This document shows positions 34,566 through 46,771 of a DNA stretch of 51,321 nt, one piece after another. Source of the stretch: Terana coerulea (lineage: Eukaryota; Basidiomycota; Agaricomycetes; Polyporales; Phanerochaetaceae); NCBI GenBank assembly GCA_024811115.1, contig JAKOGH010001131.1, positions 1-51,321 on the forward strand, in the 5' to 3' direction. Under the pieces are notes generated by a model, which worked only from the letters and a program-made list of their open reading frames with translations, was not told the origin of the DNA and made no database searches. Each line of letters begins with the position of its first letter. Positions within the stretch are counted from its first letter, which is position 1. The position numbers and the translations under genes are program-made.

Positions 34566-36020
34566 ATGCCATTGACTATTGGGCAGATTGGAATCATTCC
34601 CTCCTTGGAAAGGTTTGTTAGCACGAATTACCTGCTACGGCACTTCGTAGTTCTCGCCATCCTTTCCGTCGGTGTACTCTCAGCATCCATTGGATTATAT
34701 TGTGCCGCCATCTACTATGGTCGCCCTACACAGTTCTCATCCTCCGACCCTAGACTTCCTTTCCAGTCCGACTCCGGGGGTCGAGACACGATGGACATCA
34801 TCTCCGCATGCTCCTCGACTCTCATCACCTGCGTCTACTCCTCAGTGCACTTCAATATCCCCCGCGGTTACGCCCATCGGCTCCCCTTCAGCCAGAAAAT
34901 CCAGTCGAAGGACTACTGGCTCGACCTGTGGGGAAAGACGACGTTCTGGCTCTTGGGTATATTCTCTCCGGAGATGCTCGTTCTACACGCGTACTATGAG
35001 CATATGATCGCCCGCCGTGACGTGAAGTGGATGCGCGAACATGGGCACGAGGCGTGGACGATGACACATGCTTTCTTCGCAGACATGAGCGGGTTTGTCA
35101 CTGAAGATGGGCGCGAGCTCCGGTCTGGGTTCGCGCTCCACGACACACTGTTGCGATCCCCAAACCCTGGCTGGGTGGATTTCGAGGAGCTCGAATACGA
35201 CATTGCTGACCGCACCAAAGCCGACTTGCTCTTCAAGATCATAACGTCGATCCAGGTGTTTCGCTTCTTCGTCGAAGTCATTGTCAGGACGATCCTGAAG
35301 CTTCCTGTGGCGCCCCTCGAGACCGTCACCTGTGCATACGTGATCTGCACCCTCTTGTATTACGGGCTATGGATACCTAAACCGTACAACGTGAACGAAC
35401 GCATCGTCATCCGCGTGCAGCCCGCCACGCTACGCAGGGCTCGCAAAATCGAGGAGTCAGACGTCAATGCAAGAGAGAAAACAAGCCGGATGCCTCCAGC
35501 TCTCAAACGGGTTTGGGATAACTATGTCGTACCTTGCCTGGAGCCTCACATGACTGAGGCAGACCGCCAGCACGGTAGTGCAAATTTGTACCAATCAAGT
35601 CCATGTGAGCTCTCCATACATCACGTTCTATAGCTATGGCACGTACTTACTACAATAGTAGACATGACTCACGGCTCGCTCATCGCTACTGCGGCGGGTC
35701 TGCTGGTTGGCCTTGCACATCTTGCATGCTGGAACGTCGAGTTCCCCAACAATAATGGGCAAGTCCTCTGGAGATACTGTAGCATGGCATTGATTGTGCT
35801 GCCCGTCGTTGTCTTCATCATCATCCTCGGCGCCGCAATCATCGACAAACGGCGGGTTACTCGGGCGATGAACATGATAGCCCTGCCGCTGATCACTCTG
35901 TACTGTGTTGCGAGAATCATTTTGCTTATTCTTATTGGCCACTCGTTTCAGAGCTTGCCAGCAGGCGTGTATGATACGAGTAGTATTTCGTGGATCTCCT
36001 TCATTCCGTTCTACCACTAG
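34566..36020 (+). CDS. Fungal multi-pass membrane protein of unknown function
   Basis: Exons 34566-35604 and 35659-36020; 1401 nt, 466 aa, frame intact. It belongs to a large uncharacterised family of fungal integral membrane proteins, recognised by MREHGHEAWTMTHAFFADMS, the block DRTKADLLFKIITSIQVFRF, LPVAPLETVTCAYVICTLLY followed by GLWIPKPYNVNE, and the family ending YDTSSISWISFIPFYH. About seven hydrophobic segments are visible, two at the N-terminus (HFVVLAILSVGVLSASIGLY), the central ones above, and three in exon 2 (GSLIATAAGLLVGLAHLACW; LIVLPVVVFIIILGAAII; MIALPLITLYCVARIILLI). No enzymatic motif. ATG 34566 is the first in frame. Confidence 0.75.
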
Positions 36021-36455
36021 TACTTCGGTTCGAGTCAGCGTTCAAATCGCCACTTCGCGAGACACTTACAGTAACAGATTATCCTTATGCGGTCGTCGTA
36101 TCCGAGGATGACCAGTGTTAACACTGTGCTCTAGTTACTTGTGCCCTCCTGCATGCGTCATGGTGGTGGTCGAAATGAAAACGGAAGTCAGACTCTGATA
36201 TTTAACAATTATTTTAGATGGTTAACCCCAGAAATTGCGCGCCAATTACCATATCCCACAAGCTCCGGCTGGCGCCGGCCGTTGACCTTGCCCGGTGAGG
36301 TTACGGAAGGTAGGCTCCGGAGTCACTCGCAGCGTACAAGCGTGAATGTAATGCGATTGTGGTGCAATAGTAAAAACTCTGTGCTAAGACATTGAGAACA
36401 GAAAACTAATAAACTCAAAGAATAACGGAACAGTATGTAACACAACACTTGTGAG

Positions 36456-37862
36456 TTGACTTTTGATCAGCACAACAGGTACGCCGAAGGGAGTCTACCT
36501 CCTGCAGACCCGGGCACATTGCTGCCAGAGCAACGCCGCGCATACAATATTATCGCTGGCCACTTGGACAACACGCTGCTCGGATTGAAGCCGAAGCAAT
36601 TGTTGAGGGTGATTCCGGGCGAAGGGGGCACAGGGAAGTCGAAAGTAATCCAGACTGTCACCGAACTATTCCGCCAACGTGGTGCCGAGGCTACCTTGGT
36701 GAAAGCCGCATATACAGGCATCGCGGCATCACTCATTGACGGCCGGACCACCTACAACATCACGTTCACGGGCGCAAATGGTGCGCGAGCGGTTTCTGCT
36801 GGTTCTCGAAAGAAGCTCCTGGTCTTCTGGCGTGGCCGATGGTACCTCATCCTCGAAGAGTGCTCCATGCTCGCGAAGTTTTTTCTGGCCATAATATCAG
36901 CTAGGGTGCAGATTAGCAAGGAGAACGCCGACCTACCATTTGGCGGAGTCAACGTAATCCTGTGTGGTGGTTTCCACCAATTTCCTCCTGTTGCGGCCAG
37001 GCGAAACTGCGCGTTGTATTTCCCCCCGGCGCGCAGGGACTCTGTCGAGGATCTCGAGGGGCGGAGCATTTACGAGAAGTTCACAACTGTGATACTGTTG
37101 ACTCAGCAAGTGCGTATTACCGACTCCCAGTGGCTTGCGTTCCTTGCAGATATTCCATTGTCCAGCGGAGGATTGGATCCGCGGCCGTGCGTTGACTATG
37201 GCTGAACGCCTATTGGTTGTGACCAGCACATTTGGACGCAGAAAAAGGCGAGGCGAGCATGGCGGGTTGCCAGACACAGTCCAACTGGCGGTTGGTATGA
37301 AAGTGATGGTGACACTGAACGTCGACACCGACCTCGACGTGGCGAATGGCAGCCGTGGCGAGAATATTGTTGGGATCACACTACACCCTGATGAGCCCGA
37401 CACCTCACATACTCGTGTTGTTCACTTACGCCACATGCCGCTGTACCTCCTCGTCAAGCTGGATCGCACGAAAGCCGCGACACTGCCAGGACTAGATCCG
37501 GAGTTATTTCAATACAACCTGCTCGAAAGTCATTTCAGATATTGATATACTCAGCGACAGTTCCCGGTGACGGCGGCATACGCGTTCACCGACTACTGTT
37601 CGCAAGGCCAGACTATCCCATACGTCTTGGTGGACATCCGAAAGCCTCTAAGTGGAAAACCCCCTTGACTAACGTCTACGTCGCATTATCACGAAGCCGG
37701 GGCCGGGAATCCATTTGTCTGCTCAGTGAGTACGACGAGAGTGTTCTGACGGAGCCTCTTGTCCCAGAGCTGCAGGCTGAGGACGCGCGGTTGGCAGCGT
37801 TGAGCGACACTACCGAGGACAAATGGAGGGAACTGGGTAGAAAGATGTTTTACGAGCAGTAG
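36456..37862 (+). pseudogene. Decayed Pif1-type helicase (mobile-element or Helitron-related)
   Basis: SF1B helicase related to the Pif1-like ORFs that are abundant in Agaricomycete genomes and Helitrons. Visible motifs: Walker A GEGGTGKSKVIQT, then KAAYTGIAASLIDGRTTYNI, Walker B-like LILEECSML (the usual DE is EE), motif III GGFHQFPPV (usual GDF), VELAVGMKVMVTL-type block AVGMKVMVTLNVDTDLDVAN, and motif VI YVALSRSRGRESI near the end. The frame is open 36456-37205, continues in another frame 37135-37545 and in a third to 37862, and the segment between motif III and the C-terminal third is missing. Altered catalytic positions plus frame loss indicate a dead copy. Flanking ends of a Helitron were not found. 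Confidence 0.75.
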
Positions 37863-38348
37863 AGATTCATGTATGTCGAGCATGTATGAGGAATACAAAC
37901 GATGCAGCGTAAGAAGCGGTATAGAAGGCACATAGTAGGAACATATATAGTGGGAGTAGGGCGCCTGTGCGCGAACCAAGGCGTTAAATCACCTTGCTTG
38001 CAAGGTAACTGTGAAACCTTTAATGTGAAGCCACTTTTCGTCCTACCGGCATTTGCCTGACGCCCATCCTTTCCCACGGCCGTTCCCTTCCTCGCCGTCG
38101 TCCTGCTTAATCTGCACACGTTTACACCTGTACAAACCCAAGCAAGGTTTTTTGTCGGCGGAGCCGGCACGCATCTAGTAAAGGAGGGTGAGTGCAAAGC
38201 CACGTGCGGTAGGACAATTGCCAATAATTACAGGGTTGTAGAGACCTTGCGGGGCAAGGTGACATAGACTACGTGACGTCACGCGGGGACGTTACTCTTC
38301 TCGCTGGCAACCCGGCTCATTACTCCTCTTTTCTTCCTCCCCACCACC
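37863..38348. other. Intergenic, promoter of the 38349 gene
   Basis: About 0.49 kb. It contains CCAAT (38221-38225) and a perfect TGACGTCA at 38274-38281 near the downstream start, listed separately. No gene seen. Confidence 0.5.
38274..38281. promoter_or_regulatory. CRE/ATF-type palindrome TGACGTCA
   Basis: A perfect 8-bp palindrome in ACGTGACGTCACGC, 68 bp before ATG 38349. It is the consensus site for CREB/ATF bZIP factors (Atf1 in fungi). A single site can occur by chance, but its position close to a start codon in a longer palindromic context supports a role. Confidence 0.5.
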
Positions 38349-39067
38349 ATGCCTCCCAAACGCAAGTCCGACGCCGCAGAGTCGTCTTCCGCAGTGAAGA
38401 AGGCGCGTACATCCAACGCGCACGCCGCTGCCAAGTCGCTTGTCGACGACATCCTCGACGCGCCGGAGAACTTCGACATTCCCGAAGACGATGAGGCCAT
38501 CCGCACCGATTTTGTGCAAATAGCGAAGTACGCCCGGTATTTGGAAGAGCAGCTTAACTCTGCGAACGATGCTGCTGTGCAGGTGCAAGCTGCGTCGAAG
38601 AAGACACCTGAGCAGCTGGAAATTGCAGCGGAGAAGGTCAGAAAGGCGGCTGTGGCCGGATTGAAGAAACAGATGACTGTATGCGCGCCGTTACTGAATG
38701 TATGCGCTCATAATAGCTAATTCGACTTCTTGCTAGTGGAAGCCGACGTGCAAGGCGAACAGGGCCAAGTTCGCATACGACGGCGTCTGCGCAGACCCGG
38801 AAGTCTTTGGTCATCTTCTGAAACAAGGCGGGCCTCCGAAGTGGAAGGCGAAGAAAATGCCCACCGATGACTTCTTCGCTTGTTTTGGCGACGTTCATGG
38901 CTCTGCCAGGTACGTACCTATATCCACTAGATTGCGAGCACCGAAGCTGACTGTGCCATGGTAGGTATAACGAACTGTACATTTCCAGCAAAGAAGTGAA
39001 CATCCGTTGGTCTGAGAGTGGCGAATTCAAGATTAGCGGTACTTACGGAGTTAGTTCCCACTGTTAA
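38349..39067 (+). CDS. Uncharacterised 201-aa lysine-rich protein
   Basis: Exons 38349-38678, 38737-38909 and 38965-39067; 606 nt, 201 aa, frame intact. It begins MPPKRKSD and has PKRK and KKAR basic clusters like nuclear localisation signals. Residues ~50-110 form a helical, coiled-coil-like segment (YARYLEEQLNSANDAAVQVQ). The C-terminal half is a compact domain with WKPTCKANRAKFAYDGVCAD, GGPPKWKAKKMPTDDFFACF, GDVHGSARYNELYI and EVNIRWSESGEFKISGTYG. I do not recognise the domain; its pattern of Cys, Trp and beta-strand stretches suggests a conserved fold found in other mushrooms. A nuclear role is inference from the basic N-terminus. Confidence 0.75.
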
Positions 39068-40040
39068 GGAAGTCAGTAAGCCCTTGACTGCCCTTGGCTT
39101 GCTGCTACCCTAACACTTACCTCATACTCACAGCTAACGTTGCATGATGCCCGAAAATTCTGCTGATACATGTAGGGGGAGGCTAAATTGCCGCTATAAT
39201 CATTTGATAACCGTATACCTTCCTTACTCGTATAATAGAGCCATTAACCCACGTTTGTATTTGTGCGGAAGCATTAAGTCCACCTAGATTAAGCACGTGT
39301 AGAATGAAAGAGCCGACGTAGTTATCTGTCTACCGTAGAGGACGTAACTATATGCACATATGAGGAGCCAAACTGTCAAGGAAAAACGGACTTGAATCAT
39401 AGTCAGACGGTGGATGGCGTACCATATAGTGTACGGGCTTCAAGTTACCTTGACATTAGATATTGTCGCTGCTTCGGGAGCTGCTGATAGTGTGGTGCGT
39501 CCTTACCTGATCCATATGCTTCAAGCGCGTTTGCCCATGCATTTTCCACCAGTCCCACTCCCGAGCACCTATTAGAACTGTGACATCAATATTTGCTCGC
39601 CACAGTCACATGCCGCTCCTCGAGCTCAGCGCGTCGGGCGCCACAAAGTCTGCGGCCGAATCAACCAAACACCAACTTATACGCCAGCGAATACCGATAG
39701 GGAATATATACAATGCTATCAGAACAAGCCAGAACCAATATTTGTTACCAATGCAATTACACTCAGCTGCAGCAGGTACAGCACACGGACTCTTGGTCAG
39801 CATCCAAGTCATTTGAGGAACACACTAGCCATTAATTCTTGTGCCGATCTGTGCCAGCCCATACAACTATCAGAATTTTTCCCGTGCGTCTCGCCCAGCG
39901 GTCATCAATCGTCACTAAACGAATATAAGAGGCTGGCACCTCCGCGTGAGCACTCTTCTATGAGCAGATGCGGTTTATTGGACTTACTTTCTCAGCCGGT
40001 TATTCGCCGTAAACCAAGCTCCTTGAACATTCCGAGTCAA
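39068..40040. other. Intergenic, no gene seen
   Basis: About 1 kb between the 201-aa protein gene and the 3' end of the F-box gene (convergent). AT-rich parts and short frames with no motif; nothing could be supported. Confidence 0.5.
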
Positions 40041-41383
40041 TCAGGGCAGCACATCTGACACCAAGTCCTGCGCTATGTCATAGCTTGCGGTTTTGGTCGG
40101 ATGCGCATGCGCGGAAACAGGTATTCCAGGCATACGCTTGGAATAAACTCCTTGGAGGTACTCAGACTGTGCTTCGGTGACGCTGCGCCCAGCATACCAG
40201 ACCTCAACGGTCACGGTGGCCTCCGGCTGTTCAAGTTGAGCTGCGCACGGTGGCTCTTGGGCGAGAGGGTTCCATAGGGCTGGATCCACCGCGTCGTTGA
40301 AGCCTTCATAAACCATCATTATCCGTGTTAATCCCCATGTACCACTGTCAATGCCTGTAGACAATAGGCTAGTCACGATCACCATGGTTCGAGGCTCATA
40401 ATATTGCCTCAAGCAACTTTCTTGATTGACGAAAAAGGTGAAACAGCCTAGAAAGTACGCATGTGCTCATGAGCTACTGATATTGCCGTCTCACACAGCG
40501 CGGTTGTTCATACCATTCTTCTGCTGATTTGACTTTTTGAAGGCAATATCTGAGGGGTGGAATACGGCCTGAACAAGCCAAACAATGAGCGGTATATCCT
40601 GCGGGATGGGGTTTTGCTCGGTGTAGCGGCGGCTGTATCTATAACGCATACTCGCTGCTGCGAAGATCCATGCGTACGCCCAGACATCTCCGCATGCAGA
40701 TGTGTGAATTTCTTCAATGTAGGTGAACGAGGCCGAACAGCTCGGGGGTGCTCGTAGTTGGTGACATCATACCACCAAGCCTCCTCAAGCTGAATGTATC
40801 GCAGGTTGCGTATTGCCCCGAGGAACCGCAGAAGGTATGAGAATGACAGCGTGTGCGTCCGAGATAACTGCAGGCGGTAGAGGTTGGGTATCTGTGAAAT
40901 CCGAAGCCGGACCATAGGAGGGAATTTGAAGATGTAATGTTCTTGTAGGGCCAGCAGGCAATTTGGTTCTAGTTGGTTTAGGAGCGCCGGCAGGAGCGAC
41001 AGCACCTCCGCTGATGTTTCATCCCAAGCAGTACAGGACACACGGGATATATGTCTGGCCATAAACCGTGACCAGCGGGACTGAAGGATGGTCTTCAAAC
41101 GTTTGATGTCCGAACGGCCTCTGAGTGTGAGAATCGAGGGGATGAGCAGTGGTCGGAGCCGGTAGCTCCATGTGGAACATGTCCTGGAAACTCGCGACAA
41201 GTAGCGCCTCGATTCGAAGAAAAGGGGGTGGCTGAATAGTTCCACGAGCGAGTTTAGGAGGGCGCCAAAGAAAATATCGGATGGAAGCCCGGCCCAGACG
41301 TTGGAGGTCATCGTCTGCGACAACTCTTCGACGGGCCCGGAGATCCAGTGACGATAACGACGCCAAGCTGTAGTTGGGATCAT
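40041..41383 (-). CDS. F-box-like protein (one base missing)
   Basis: Probable SCF ubiquitin-ligase substrate adaptor of the large Agaricomycete F-box family. From ATG 41383 the F-box-like segment is LPSDIFFGALLNSLVELF ... RYLSRVSRTCSTWSYRLRPLL, followed by leucine-rich stretches (LRISQIPNLYRLQLSRTHTL, FLGAIRNLRYIQLEE). The frame slips at the G run 40608-40611 (plus strand); one more base lets ATPSKT continue to PIPQDIPLIVWLVQAVFHPS. A 66-nt intron (40513-40448) then joins KKSNQQKNG to CFTFFVNQES in the last exon, which ends at 40041. An acidic open frame upstream (41446-41745 minus) might be a 5' exon but could not be joined with confidence. Confidence 0.6.
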
Positions 41384-41954
41384 CAGCGTTCGGAGTACAA
41401 GGAGAATACGAGGGCGACGGGGAATATGCACACTGAAATTTATACTCACTGCCCGACCACAATCAGCACCTTTTCATTGTCACTGATCGGTGGTGACCCC
41501 GGAGGGTCCTGTTCATCCTGCCCGCCTATGAGTGAATGTGCGGGAACGCCCAGCTCGATTTCGCGCTGGGCAGGCTCTCTGCCCGGCAGGCCGTTGTCAT
41601 CATCACGGCGTATCGGATGCGACGTGCGCAATGAGATTCGTTCAGAGTCGTCCACTGGCATGGTGGTGAGAGAAGTGAGGTCTTCGCATGGCAATGCATT
41701 CAAGTTAAGCCTCACGCAGCACAGCGTGTGCCCGTGTGAACGCATCTCCGAATTGCCTCGCGACGAGAGCGACTATCTAGCCTATGAACCCGAGATGTCA
41801 GCCAGCGACAGGATGGTTGAATGTGCACTTCTTCCACCGAACCCATTGTAAGCAAACGCATTCACCTTGATTCAAGCAGATCCAGACTCATGTGTAGATA
41901 CAAAGCAAAAGCAAAACTCAGAACCCACAACGATGTCAAGCAGGCAAACGAACC
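41384..41954. other. Spacer with a possible 5' exon
   Basis: About 0.57 kb between the F-box start and the stop of the long Ser/Gln-rich gene, both on the minus strand. An acidic 99-codon minus frame at 41446-41745 could be an upstream exon of the F-box gene; no clean splice to 41383 was found. Confidence 0.35.
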
Positions 41955-44900
41955 TCAGCAAGTCAGCATTGCGCGCCCACCATCATCTACAAGCACGAGC
42001 CGTGCGCCGCGAAACATCCGCAAACTTGCCACGTCGTCGCGCTTGCTGCCTTTCTCCTTCTCCATCCCACTGTGCACACCTGCCTGCTCGGCCTCGGCCC
42101 GCTTCCGCCTCCGCCGCGCCTCGAGTACGTCCGGCGGGAGCGGCACAGCGTAGCGCCACAGGTGTATCAGCTTGCGGACCTCCATCGCGTACCGCGCGTC
42201 GACGTACACCTTTACGAAGTCCACGCCGGCCAGCTGCGCGTTCTCCCTGCTCCTCTCGCTCTCCACGCTGCCCGCGACGGCCTCGCGCCCATCGGGGAGG
42301 TACGGCGAGAACAGCAGTGCGACCAGCCCGACACGCTTCGCCTCGCGCACCTGCGAGAGCCAGTTCCACAGCTCGCGCAGCGCGGGCACGCTCCACGTGA
42401 TGGTGCCCCGAGCGTCCTGGAACGGTGTGTCCGACACGGGGCCCGTCGGCAGCAGCGCCTGCATCTCCGCCTCGCGCGCCCGCTCACGCCGCTCGCGTGG
42501 CGAGAGAAAGCCAGGGATCTCTGGCGAGCCGAGCCCGGGAATGTCGTCAAAGTCACTCGTCCTTGACATGGGCTGCGCGCCCCCGTAGAGTGCATTGGAC
42601 GAAGCAAAATCCCCGGTTGTGTCTTCCAGTGGTACGGAGCTGGACGGAGACGGAGCGAGGACGCTTGCGCTCGTCGCGCCATCCCAGCCGGGGTGCCACG
42701 CACAGGGATGATCCACGCTGCGCGCGAGTGCGGCGACGCCAGAAACACGCGCGCGGACGACATAGTATACGGGGGAACGGGCACAGGTATAGGCTGCGCA
42801 GTGTGCATGCGCTTCGCGAGTGGGCGACCAGACGTAGTACCGGATGGATCTTGCGCTTGGGATGACTGCGACAGTTCGGGAAAGTATAAGAATGGGTCAG
42901 GTGTTGCAAAGGGGTCGTGTACACCATCGACGCCCTCTTGACTGCCGCCCATTTTCTCCTGGGAAACAGGCGATCGTGGACGAGGTGTTCTTGCTCCTTC
43001 CTCGCTTGCAGCGTCGGCATTCTTGCCAGCACGCATACGCTTTGTCCGCGTCAGCAGGTGCAGGATGCGGTGCAGAAAGCTGCGAGCCGTATATGGAATC
43101 CCAGCTTTGCTCCTGTCTGTCTTCCTTATCACCTGGGCCGTCCCTCTCTTCTCCATTGTGAGGACTAGCTTGAGGGCCCCGAGTAACGACGCCGTCGGAG
43201 TTCTGCGAGCTCGCGGAAGGTGTAATAGGAACTGCTCGAGTCGGCATCGCCCTGTAATGCGGCTACCCCGTTGTTTTAGTACTTGGAACATCAGGGACAA
43301 CAAAGAAAACCCACCTGTGATACAATGTCGTACAGTGACTGGCCCAACTCGAGCCTGGGCCGCCTCCGCGCCACCTTGCCATGCCGGACGTCTTGACCCA
43401 AACTCGCTGCTCGTTCTGACAGCGGTATAGAAATCCCCTCCCTCGACGCGCCGTCTATGACCATGTCCGTTTCGCCCTTTCGCCTCGCATCTTCCTCCTG
43501 GGAGCCCGGTCGCTCCTTCAAGCCCTCAAAATCGCGCATCACATCCCTGCTTGCTTGCGTCTCCTGACTCTCGCGCACCACACCGTCCATGTACGCCGCC
43601 GCATATGGATCGTCTGCCCCTAAGCGGCCTAATCCATACATGCCATACTCGAATTCGTGCTCGTACTCACCATCATTGCCGCCGCCAGCGTAGGCTGCGG
43701 CATACGGATGCTGGAACGCATCGTCGTGCGTGTGCATAGAGACGTTTCGAGGGTGCGCCGGATACGCGCGACGCAGCACGGCGTCGTACTCCGCACCCCA
43801 GGTCGCGCGAGCGTGTGCACGGGCTTTCACATCCTCGACGCGCATGTACGCTGTCTCGCCGGGCGAGGGTGGCCGCACGTAGTGCGGGTCCTGCGACGGG
43901 TCGAGCCTCGCCCAGTGCGCATCCTGCGTCACTCCGACGTGCGCTGCTTCTTCGATGTGTGCGTGTGCTTGCCCGTGGGCCGGCGCGTCATGTTCGGCAC
44001 GCATAGCGGCGAAGGTGGCCTGCGCCCGCCTCCGCGTATCCGGCGAGGCGTGCGGACCCAGCCCAAGCTGCGTCCAGTGCACGCTCTCCTGACTACTGAC
44101 ACTCAGCAGCGCTGTCTCCGAGGGCTGCGAGAACTCGCCCTGCCCGCTCCCTTGTGAGCCACCTTGCGAGCCGCCGTGCGCAGGGTGCGATGGCTGAACC
44201 GGAACGGAGGCCGGCGGCGGCGTTGAGCTCCCGAAGAGGGAGAGCGGAGGGGAGATGTCCATGGGCATCGCATCGTTTTCACCATACCGCGCGCTTCGGT
44301 CTCCTGCGAGGTGGATAGGCGAGCCCAGGCCACCTAGTCCACCAAGAGCGTATTGCCCAAATGAGGGCGCAGACTGCTGTATATTTCGGGAATTTGTCAG
44401 GTCCAGCTCAATTGCGTGCTCTTCATTTGCGTCTTCATCCATGCGGTCGCCCTCGTCGAGGGTAAATGCAACGTTGCTTGCTGCGAGCCCACCATCTTCC
44501 TCGGAGAATGTGGAGGTGGTGGAGACAGATACCTGAGACGCGGTACCGTGGGCATAGGATGCATATAGGAAGGTGTATTGCTGGCTTTCATGCCTAATCT
44601 GGGATTGGGATGGTGGTCGCTCGACGGCTCCTGTGTCGACGTCTGCATCATGATCAAGCGAAAACGCCGGGCCGTCGCCAGCGTACGACACATCCACCTC
44701 GCCTCTATGGTTCCCCCTCGGAACGCTGGCATCCTCATCGTCTCGCATGCTCGCATCACCCACATCTTCACCATCTACCTGCATAGAAAAGGGCGTGCCA
44801 GTCCGGGACCACGATAACGACTCTCGCGGTTGCGCGGGCTGGAAGACAAACGAGTCCTCCCCGGGTGGAATGGTGGTACCGGTCTCTTGCAACCTCCGCA

Positions 44901-46142
44901 ACCCTTCTCCTGGACTCGGTTCCTGACTTTGCGTGAGGCTTGGTTGGCGGGCCGGCTGCCCGCAGGGAATACTGAGCAGATGGCTGACGTTGCGCGAGGA
45001 ACCGAAGCCCGGTGGGGTGGAGCTGCCGAAACTCTGAGAGTCCGCTGCGCCCTGCTCGGACTGTTGTGGCTGTCCTTGCGGTCCTGCGGTAGGTGGCTCG
45101 TCTAAGGATACTGGTAGGGTTCCAGGAGCGCTCTCCTGCGAATGCGCCTGCTGGGCGAAGGAAGGGGTGGCATGTCGGATGGAGGTGAGACCAGGTGGGG
45201 TCTCATTAGATTGCTGCGAGTGACTCGAATGCGACGCGGTATGCGGGCCGTACAGACTGTCCTGTGAAGAGCTCGTCTTCTGTGAGCGTACGACGAAGGA
45301 TGCAGTTTGAATCTGCCTTGAACGCGAGGGCTGTGATGAAGCTGTCTGTCCGGGAGAATGGGAGTGGGATGCATAGAGGCTGTCCTGGGAGGATGGAGTC
45401 TGCTGGGCTTGAGAATCTAGCGGACAAACGAAGGGCTTATTTTTAATAGACGATACAGCATGAGCATGTATTGTCACGAACCTAACGCGTTGCTCCTATT
45501 GGCGACAGGCGACCGTACTTCATCCGAGCCGTACAACCTGTCCTGGCTCTGCGTAGGCTCCATTGACAAGCGATGCTGGAGTTGCGCCTGATTTGGTGGT
45601 ATGCTGAACGTGCTCAAGGTTCTCTCGTGTCTTATTGATTGTGCGTTCCCTGCTCCTAGTTGTTCTTGGCTGTGTTGAGATGAGGCAGACTGGGGATATC
45701 CGCTGAGCTGGTTTTTCTGGCTCACAAGTAGGCTCGTTGAGTCCTGCCTCGAGAAGCCCGGAGGAGAGGGGGAGAGAAGAGCAGAAAACGAGACGCTGTT
45801 GTGTCGAGACGCATTGTACTGCCTTGCACGAGGGTGTTCGGAGTGGCTCGGACGCTTAGATACAGGAGTAAAGCGCTCTCTCGGAGGTGGAGAGCCCAGA
45901 AAACTCGGCTCATCGCCTTTGTACTCGGATCGCTTGTCGAGAAAGTTCAAAGCGGTGTGGACAAAGTCATCCAAACCGTCGAGGCTGTCGTCTGCGGAGG
46001 GCGGCGGTGAGGGCGGGAGCGGGAGGGTGACATCCCGCCATGCGTCAACGCTGTAGGCCTGTTCGAGGAGGATGTATGCGTCGGTGGTTAGCTTGTCGGG
46101 GTGAATGTGGTCGGGGTCGTTTGTGAGGTGGTGGACGTTCAT
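41955..46142 (-). CDS. Very long Ser/Gln/Pro-rich protein of unknown function
   Basis: Starts ATG 46142 (MNVHHLTNDPDHIHPDKLTT), with a conserved-looking N-terminus that includes LDGLDDFVHTALNFLDKRSE. An intron joins ANRSNAL to DSQAQQTPSSQDSLY near 45480-45410. The next ~700 residues are low complexity with recurring SSQDSLY-type units (SSQDSLYASH, SSQDSLYGPH, SQDRLYGSD, SWDSIYGS). Another intron follows near 43310-43204. The C-terminus is ordered: WSVPALRELWNWLSQVREAK, VGLVALLFSPYLPDGREAV and VKVYVDARYAMEVRKLIHLW. Two frame slips occur, at T run 43041-43043 (one extra) and G run 42690-42693 (one short). About 1,250 aa. I do not recognise the family. The repeats look like docking or phosphorylation sites (SQ/TQ clusters); that is inference. 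Confidence 0.6.
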
Positions 46143-46771
46143 CGACACAGACGGCGGCGCCGGGCGGCTGGGGTAACATTTCCACGTGAATGTGACAGCC
46201 GCGCTTGTCCGCCGATCTCAGGCGCCCCGACGCCCGAGTCTCTTGTCCGCATACCACCAGACCCCGCTACCATGACCCCTCCACTCCTTCAACAAATAAC
46301 ACAAGAATACTATCGATCTATCCATGCACGAAATCTTACAAGCTCTTAGTTCTCGCCTCTGGTGACTGTTCGCGAGGCTCTGTGGACCGGCCGCAGTACG
46401 CTGCAGAACAGTTTGCGTTCATAAATTTGCCTGCATGTCAGCCTCACTAGCATGTCTTCGCAGCCGTTCCGTGCGACGCCGGTAGTACCCGGGGCAACAA
46501 ATGATGAAAGTCGGTAGATAGTTCGCTCAATGATGAATTCACTGGACAATTTCTGTCAGTCTATGTATATTAAAGGGCATTAGAGAGATGTTAGCCAGCC
46601 ATCCAGGCGAGGGCTGGTAAGTCACACATCCCCGTTAGTTGCGTCAACTGCATCTCACCGTAATTTTTCTAGAGCTGATAGCAGACATGCGTTAGCGAAG
46701 ACCAGTCGCGAAAGGAGCAGCAAAAATGCGGGGCAAATGGGAGCCTCATTGTGCTCTAGGGGTCTCCCGAA
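46143..46771. other. Intergenic, promoter of the Ser/Gln-rich gene
   Basis: About 0.63 kb upstream of ATG 46142 (minus strand). No coding motif or repeat was recognised. Confidence 0.45.
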
